A stretch of DNA of 15,535 nucleotides from assembly GCA_943914435.1 (NCBI GenBank), contig CALUBY010000011.1:1-15535 (forward strand), written 5' to 3'. The notes below the pieces were generated by a model that saw only the letters and a list, made by a program, of their open reading frames with translations, had not been told where the DNA came from and did no database searches. Shown here in pieces: positions 10,950 through 15,535 of the stretch. The position numbers and the translations under genes were made by a program. The DNA is from an uncultured bacterium. GTDB taxonomy: Bacteria; Patescibacteriota; Minisyncoccia; Phycocordibacterales; Phycocordibacteraceae. The stretch's first letter is position 1; every line of letters starts with the position of its first letter.

Positions 10950-13430
10950 ATGGCAAAGAAAGCATCAGCTCCTGAAGAACCTATCGTCCCACGCATAAAC
11001 GTCGTGGATCAGTCCATTACGACAGAAATGCGCACGTCGTATCTCGACTACGCGATGTCGGTTATCACCTCGCGTGCACTTCCTGATGTGCGAGACGGAC
11101 TAAAGCCGGTGCATCGTCGCATCCTTTACGCGATGCGCATGACGGGCCTCACGCCAACCGCAAAGTTTCGCAAGTCGGCAACGGTGGTGGGAGAGGTGCT
11201 CGGTTCGTATCACCCGCATGGGGACGCGTCCGTCTATGACGCGATGGTTAAACTCGCACAGGATTTTGCGACCCGCTATTTGCTTGTGCAGGGTCAGGGT
11301 AACTTTGGTTCTGTGGATGGTGATCCGCCGGCTGCGTATCGTTATACCGAGGCAAAGATGTCGCGACTCGCTGATGCCATGCTTCAGGATCTTGAAAAGG
11401 ACACGGTTGAATGGGCACCAAACTTCGATGGCTCAAAGCAAGAACCAACCGTGCTTCCGGCTGCCGTTCCAAACCTTCTCTTGAACGGAACCCTTGGTAT
11501 TGCCGTGGGTATGGCAACAAACATTCCTCCTCACAATCTCCGAGAGGTGGTAGCTGCAACGACTCATTTGATTGATGATCCTGACGCTACGGTTGAGGAT
11601 CTCCTTACCCATGTAAAAGGACCTGACTTCCCGCTTGGCGCTATCGCATTTAACCAGGCTGATATTAAGCACGCGTATACGACAGGGCGTGGAGGTGTTG
11701 TGGTGCGCGGTGAAGCCGATATCGTTGAAGAGAAAAAGGGAACGAGCATTATCATTACGTCGATTCCGTATCGCGTAAACAAGGCCGACCTTATTACGCG
11801 CATCGCTGACTTGGTGCGCGACAAGAAGCTTGAGGGAATACGCGATTTGCGCGATGAGTCTGCTGCAGATATCCGCATTAACGTAGAGCTAAAGAGCTCT
11901 GCTCATCCTCAGGCGGTTCTCAACAACCTCTACAAGTACACGGAGCTTGAGAGCACCTTCCACTACAACATGCTTGCGCTTGTGGACGGTGTGCCCGAGA
12001 CCCTTTCCCTGAAGGGAATGCTTGAAGCATTCATTAGTCACCGCAAGGAGGTGGTGAAGCGCCGTACCGAGTACGAGCTACGCAAAGCAGAAGAGCGTGA
12101 GCATATTCTCCTTGGTCTCTCAAAGGCGCTCGATCACATTGATGAGGTTATTAAGACGATTCGTGCTGCAAAGGATGTTCCAACAGCGTCCGTCGCACTC
12201 CAGAAAAAGTTTGGCTTCTCTATCATCCAGGCTGCAGCCATTCTAGATATGCGCCTTCAGAAGCTTGCCGGTCTTGAGCGCAAGAAAATTGAAGAAGAAC
12301 TCGCCGAGGTACAGGATCTTATTAAGCGACTCAAGAAAATTCTTGCGACGGCAAAGTCTATCCTTGCGGTAGTGCGCGAAGAACTTGTGGCTATTGCGGA
12401 AAAATACGGAGACGATCGACGCACCAAGATTGTGAAGGGCGGCGTAAAGAACATTTCGGTGGAAGACCTGGTGCCGGACGAAGAGTCAGTGCTCGTGCTT
12501 ACGCAGGGAGGCTACGTAAAGCGCACCAACCCAGAAGAATACAAAGTACAGAAGCGCGGTGGCGTGGGTGTTATCGATATGTCCACGAAAGAAGAAGACG
12601 TGGTGACGCATTTCCTTGCCACCACCTCTCACGCGGACCTTCTATTCTTTACGGATTTTGGTAAGGCATACCAGCTCAAGATGTACGAGCTTCCTGAAGG
12701 CAAGAAAGCCACTAAAGGTAAGAGCATCATGAACTTCCTGCAGCTGTCTGCTGAGGAAAAGGTGACGAGCGTTCTTGCAATGCCAAAGGTTGAGAAGGGT
12801 AGCGGCGCACGAGACAACATGTCCGTGTTCTTGGTTACGGAAGGCGGCGTCATTAAGAAGGTTGAAGCAAAGAGCTTTGCTGATGTGCGTCGTTCCGGCA
12901 TCATCGCCATTGCGCTTAAGGGAGGTGACCGCCTCGTGTCAGCACACCTTGCGTGCCCGGGTGACAGTGTCTCTATTGTGACAAGCGAAGGACAGTCCAT
13001 ACGCTTTGATGAGGGAGAGACGCGCGCTATGGGACGCACGGCGGCCGGTGTGCGCGGCATGACCGTTAAGAAGGGAGACTCTATTGTGTCGGCGGAGGTA
13101 GTGCCTGCGGACGCAAAAAATGCCTCACTTCTTGTGATTATGGACAAGGGCTACGGAAAGAAGACACCGCTTTCTGAGTACAAGATCCAAGGACGAGGTG
13201 GGTCAGGTATTAAGACTGCCGATGTAACCCCAAAGACCGGTAAGATTATCGGCGCGAAGGTGTTAATTGGTGAGGACGCAAAGACCGAGGAACTCGTCGT
13301 CATCTCTAAGAAAGGTCAGGTGATTCGATGCTCAGCGGGTGAGATTCCATCGCTCTCGCGTGCAACCCAGGGCGTACGCATCATGAAGATGCGCGAAGGC
13401 GATAGTATCGCTTCGATGGTTGCTCTGTAA
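10950..13430 (+). CDS. gyrA: DNA gyrase subunit A
   Basis: Type IIA topoisomerase subunit that cuts and rejoins DNA to introduce negative supercoils with GyrB. Seen: winged-helix/tower domain from about residue 30, with SRALPDVRDGLKPVHRRILY (41-60); quinolone-region HPHGDASVYDAMVKLAQ (88-104); catalytic Tyr132 in AAYRYTEAKM (E. coli Y122); coiled-coil and C-gate to about 495; C-terminal beta-pinwheel to 826. The GyrA box is QKRGGVG (534-540, consensus QRRGGKG), which supports gyrase over ParC. Ala93 occupies the position of E. coli Ser83; Ala there is natural in several lineages, so it does not by itself show acquired resistance. Length 826 aa is typical. GyrB is not in the window. No SD precedes the ATG. 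Confidence 0.97.
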   Translation: MAKKASAPEEPIVPRINVVDQSITTEMRTSYLDYAMSVITSRALPDVRDGLKPVHRRILYAMRMTGLTPTAKFRKSATVVGEVLGSYHPHGDASVYDAMVKLAQDFATRYLLVQGQGNFGSVDGDPPAAYRYTEAKMSRLADAMLQDLEKDTVEWAPNFDGSKQEPTVLPAAVPNLLLNGTLGIAVGMATNIPPHNLREVVAATTHLIDDPDATVEDLLTHVKGPDFPLGAIAFNQADIKHAYTTGRGGVVVRGEADIVEEKKGTSIIITSIPYRVNKADLITRIADLVRDKKLEGIRDLRDESAADIRINVELKSSAHPQAVLNNLYKYTELESTFHYNMLALVDGVPETLSLKGMLEAFISHRKEVVKRRTEYELRKAEEREHILLGLSKALDHIDEVIKTIRAAKDVPTASVALQKKFGFSIIQAAAILDMRLQKLAGLERKKIEEELAEVQDLIKRLKKILATAKSILAVVREELVAIAEKYGDDRRTKIVKGGVKNISVEDLVPDEESVLVLTQGGYVKRTNPEEYKVQKRGGVGVIDMSTKEEDVVTHFLATTSHADLLFFTDFGKAYQLKMYELPEGKKATKGKSIMNFLQLSAEEKVTSVLAMPKVEKGSGARDNMSVFLVTEGGVIKKVEAKSFADVRRSGIIAIALKGGDRLVSAHLACPGDSVSIVTSEGQSIRFDEGETRAMGRTAAGVRGMTVKKGDSIVSAEVVPADAKNASLLVIMDKGYGKKTPLSEYKIQGRGGSGIKTADVTPKTGKIIGAKVLIGEDAKTEELVVISKKGQVIRCSAGEIPSLSRATQGVRIMKMREGDSIASMVAL

Positions 13431-13501
13431 AAAGAGTGTACAGGGACCTGATTCTCCTCACTTACACTTTGTTGATTGCAGGCAGTGCTTGACCCACTGC
13501 T

Positions 13502-13510
13502 TGCTATACT
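13502..13510 (+). promoter_or_regulatory. Extended -10 promoter of the methyltransferase unit, leaderless start
   Basis: TGC-TATACT, then TTGCCT, then ATG at 13517. It is the same arrangement, with the same nine-base box, as at trxB. The nearby TTGACC at 13489 is only 10 nt from the -10 and cannot be its -35. Confidence 0.6.
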
Positions 13511-13516
13511 TTGCCT

Positions 13517-14047
13517 ATGAACTTTAGTAATCCCCAAAACAACGTACTGCAGCTGGGTCTGCGTACCGGCATGAAGGTGGGAGATTTAGGTGCTGGCTCT
13601 GGTCACTATGCAGCGGCTGCGGCCGCTATTGTTGGCCCTGAGGGAAAGGTATATGCCGTTGATATTCAGGAAGAGCTTCTTGCGCATGTGAAGGATCATG
13701 CAGAGAGTAAGGGTCATCGAAACGTTGAGACCGTGTGGGGCAATTTTGAGAAGCTCGGGGGCACCCGACTACGAGACGCATCTCTTGATGCGGTTATTCT
13801 CTCTAACACCCTTTTTCAGCTTGAGAATCGCGACAGTGCGGTGGCTGAAATAAAGCGCATTCTTAAGCCTGAAGGGAAGCTGCTTGTGGTTGATTGGGCG
13901 GGCGCATATGGCGGTATGGGTCCTCTTCCGCATCGCGTTGTTTCTGAACGTGATGCCGAGGATTTATTCATCACGGCAGGCTTTCATAAGGTAAAGGACT
14001 TCAGGGCCGGTCCGCACCATTACTCGATTGTATTTACCGCACCATAA
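13517..14047 (+). CDS. SAM-dependent class I methyltransferase (UbiE/Methyltransf_11-like)
   Basis: Seven-strand Rossmann methyltransferase with unknown substrate. Seen: motif I VGDLGAGSGHYAAAAA (21-36) binding SAM; acidic end of strand 2 at VYAVDIQEELL (45-55); SLDAVILSNTLFQLEN (88-103) as strand 4; RILKPEGKLLVVDWAG (114-129), the usual motif after strand 4; and a short C-terminal part ending HHYSIVFTAP. Length 176 aa is small, with no accessory domain. The ATG at 13517 is preferred to the in-frame TTG at 13511, because the -10 box ends 6 nt before it. It is followed after 2 nt by the solute-binding protein, so they share an operon; the functional link is unclear. Confidence 0.85.
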   Translation: MNFSNPQNNVLQLGLRTGMKVGDLGAGSGHYAAAAAAIVGPEGKVYAVDIQEELLAHVKDHAESKGHRNVETVWGNFEKLGGTRLRDASLDAVILSNTLFQLENRDSAVAEIKRILKPEGKLLVVDWAGAYGGMGPLPHRVVSERDAEDLFITAGFHKVKDFRAGPHHYSIVFTAP

Positions 14048-14049
14048 GT

Positions 14050-15354
14050 ATGGGTACTCTGAAACCGTTTCAAGTTATCGTCATGGGCATTTTTGGGTTT
14101 GTCGCCCTTGCAGGCATTCTCTTGTTTGCAAACTTCCAAGGCTTTTCAAGCGGTGTCGCGCAGGTGGGCTCGGTAACTATTTGGGGAACGGTGCCTGCCT
14201 CGAGTATGTCTGCCGCTCTAAACGCCTTTAAGCAAGGGCATCAGGAGTACGCATCGGTGCAGTATGTTGCGCGCCCGGCCGCAACGTTTGATGCAGACCT
14301 TGCAGAGGCAATTGCGACGGGTCGTGGTCCTGACCTCATTCTTATTCAGCAAGAAGACCTTGCCGCTGCTCAGGCGAAGCTTTCGGTAATACCCTCCGCA
14401 ACGCTCTCTGAGCGCGATTTCCGTGACCGCTATCTTCCCATCAGCGAGCTCTTTCTTGTTGCGGGCGGCACCTACGGCATCCCGTTTCTTGTTGATCCGT
14501 TAGTGCTGTATTACAACCGCCCGGTGCTTGCGAGCGCGGGGGCAACGAGACCACCTTCCACCTGGGAAGCAGTGAGTGGTCTCACATCGAGTGTGAACCT
14601 TCAGACCGAGACACAGACGGTATTGAAGAGTCTCATCGCTCTTGGTACCTATGAGAACATCACAAACGCACGGGGTATTCTCTCTCTTCTCTTTCTTCAG
14701 ACCGGCAATGGTATCACCGAGCGTGCGGCTACCGGTCTTCGCTCAAGTCTGACGCGCGCGCCTTCTGATTCGCTTGCTCGTCCTCCGGTTGAAAGTGCGC
14801 TGAACTTCTATACGGAGTTCGCAAACCCGTCAAAGACGGTCTATTCATGGAACCGTTCCTTGGATGCCGATCGTCAGACATTCCTTGCGGGTGATCTAGC
14901 GCTCTATCTAGGATTCGCTTCAGAGCGAGCCGGACTTTCTGCAGCCAACCCGAACCTCGACTTCGATATGGCACCGGTCCCAACCCCCTCAACGATGAGC
15001 CTTCGTATCACCTATGGACGGGCGTATGCGTTTGCCGTTCCGCTTGCGTCTAAGAATAAGGAGGGGGCACTCATGGTTGCGATGACGCTTTCGGATAAGA
15101 ATGCAGTTGGAGGATTTGCTCGGGCAACCGGCATGGCACCAGCACATCGTGCGGCGCTTGCACCGAATCCAAACGACCTCTACGAGTCCGTGTATTACCC
15201 TGAGGCACTGGTGGCCCGTGGATGGCTCTCCCCATCACCTGCAGAGACTGACACTATCTTTGCTACGATGATAGGGAACGTGGCAAGTGGCAGGGAATCA
15301 GTGAGTACTGCTATCTCTGCTGCTGGCCTGTCGTTAGATGCTGCCTTCAAATAA
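14050..15354 (+). CDS. Membrane-anchored extracellular solute-binding protein
   Basis: ABC-type substrate-binding fold, most like the sugar-binding cluster (MalE/UgpB style). Seen: N-terminal TM anchor at about 6-28 (FQVIVMGIFGFVALAGILLF) without a lipobox Cys; start of the first lobe VTIWGTVPASSMSAALNAF (43-61); GRGPDLILIQQEDL (91-104), the typical segment before the hinge; YGIPFLVDPLVLYYNRPVL (142-160), a hallmark of these proteins; second lobe with WNRSLDADRQTFLAGDLALYLGF (267-289); then the return region with TYGRAYAFAVP. Length 434 aa is typical. No permease or ATPase gene is visible, so the transporter partner is unknown and a sensory or scavenging role is possible. Nothing resembling an SD precedes the ATG. 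Confidence 0.85.
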   Translation: MGTLKPFQVIVMGIFGFVALAGILLFANFQGFSSGVAQVGSVTIWGTVPASSMSAALNAFKQGHQEYASVQYVARPAATFDADLAEAIATGRGPDLILIQQEDLAAAQAKLSVIPSATLSERDFRDRYLPISELFLVAGGTYGIPFLVDPLVLYYNRPVLASAGATRPPSTWEAVSGLTSSVNLQTETQTVLKSLIALGTYENITNARGILSLLFLQTGNGITERAATGLRSSLTRAPSDSLARPPVESALNFYTEFANPSKTVYSWNRSLDADRQTFLAGDLALYLGFASERAGLSAANPNLDFDMAPVPTPSTMSLRITYGRAYAFAVPLASKNKEGALMVAMTLSDKNAVGGFARATGMAPAHRAALAPNPNDLYESVYYPEALVARGWLSPSPAETDTIFATMIGNVASGRESVSTAISAAGLSLDAAFK

Positions 15355-15364
15355 CGCATTCCTC

Positions 15365-15535
15365 ATGAACCTACTACTTACGAGATGTGCGAGTGTGCTC
15401 GCAATTATGGTGCTCAGTTTCTCTGCTGTCCCGGCGCTTGCGCAGACAGGAAGCACAAATCCTGGAACAGGAGTACAAGGAAGTACGAATCCAGGAGTGG
15501 AAGGTGGTCTCGTAAATCCTCTTAAAGACCTGTCT
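15365..15535 (+). CDS. Start of a secreted protein, possibly a T4SS-pilin-family protein; cut by the window end
   Basis: 57 codons are visible. A Sec signal peptide is clear: MNLLLTRCASVLAIMVLSFS, then AVPALA with a cleavage site before QTG (about residue 27). The mature start is a Gly/Ser/Thr/Asn-Pro repeat (GSTNPG twice), followed by GGLVNPLKDLS. In Parcubacteria, short proteins with a signal peptide and a (L)xNPL segment before two TM helices are often assigned to the T4SS_pilin family (Pfam PF18895); that match is from memory and unverified. It begins 10 nt after the solute-binding gene, so probably the same operon, and without an SD. LepB in this window could process it. Confidence 0.6.
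   Translation, partial: MNLLLTRCASVLAIMVLSFSAVPALAQTGSTNPGTGVQGSTNPGVEGGLVNPLKDLS

Noticed and set aside
11211..11240. GyrA Ala at the Ser83 position as acquired quinolone resistance
   Set aside because: Ala occurs naturally there in several bacterial groups, and no selection context is known.
13431..13470. Possible terminator after gyrA (AGTGTA / TACACT)
   Set aside because: Only 6 bp with a 22-nt loop and no proper T-run; too weak to call.
13489..13494. TTGACC as -35 of the methyltransferase promoter
   Set aside because: Only 10 nt from the TATACT box; normal spacers are 16-18.
13511..13516. TTG start for the methyltransferase
   Set aside because: It lies directly against the -10 box, upstream of the likely transcript 5' end. 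The ATG at 13517 fits the N6 pattern.
1..15535. CRISPR arrays, IS elements, tRNA or rRNA genes, phage genes
   Set aside because: No regular repeat-spacer series, transposase motifs, tRNA-like cloverleaf or rRNA sequence seen in any spacer.

Overview
This window looks like a chromosomal core region of a Patescibacteria/CPR bacterium, most likely a Parcubacteria-type lineage. The reasons are compact housekeeping genes with tiny spacers, a divergent FtsA/FtsZ pair, short versions of several enzymes, a degenerate histidyl-tRNA-synthetase-like protein, a degenerate MBL-fold protein upstream of gyrA, and small secreted or pilin-like proteins. The placement comes from gene content and protein style only; no marker phylogeny could be run. 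TGA, TAG and TAA all serve as stops, so there is no sign of recoding.

Layout. Positions 1-5864 are almost entirely minus-strand. In transcription order they carry lepB (signal peptidase I), a HisRS-like protein, rpsU (bS21), ybeY, ftsA, ftsZ and a truncated trxB. Strong hairpin terminators lie after the HisRS-like gene, rpsU and ftsZ, and the next gene's promoter follows each one within a few bases. Positions 5865-8240 hold a divergent lepB/orphan-gene promoter region, an orphan 98-aa gene (+), a convergent terminator pair, a type IV pilin/pseudopilin (-), pth (+) and an orphan 105-aa gene (+). Positions 8240-9925 hold rpsA (-) with a long structured leader, then a short GC-rich transcription unit (-) that encodes a 49-aa protein and has its own strong promoter, SD and terminator. 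Positions 9925-13430 form a + operon: MBL-fold protein, one-TM protein, gyrA. Positions 13517-15535 form a second + unit: SAM methyltransferase, membrane-anchored solute-binding protein, and the start of a secreted protein that may be a T4SS-pilin-family protein.

Functions. The genes cover division (FtsA/FtsZ), translation and rRNA maturation (bS21, S1, YbeY, Pth), DNA topology (GyrA), redox (TrxB), and export or surface structures (LepB, pilin, solute-binding protein).

Most notable signals: (1) Many housekeeping genes have no Shine-Dalgarno. Instead a sigma70-like -10 box, often with an extended TGN, ends 6-10 nt before the ATG, so the mRNAs should be leaderless or nearly so. (2) The three small orphan genes are the exceptions: each has its own promoter, a leader and a good Shine-Dalgarno. 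(3) An element of two identical 10-mers (CTATATATAT and TAGGTTCTAG) opens the long leaders of both rpsA and the 98-aa orphan gene. (4) The HisRS-like, MBL-fold and Pth proteins lack residues normally needed for catalysis.
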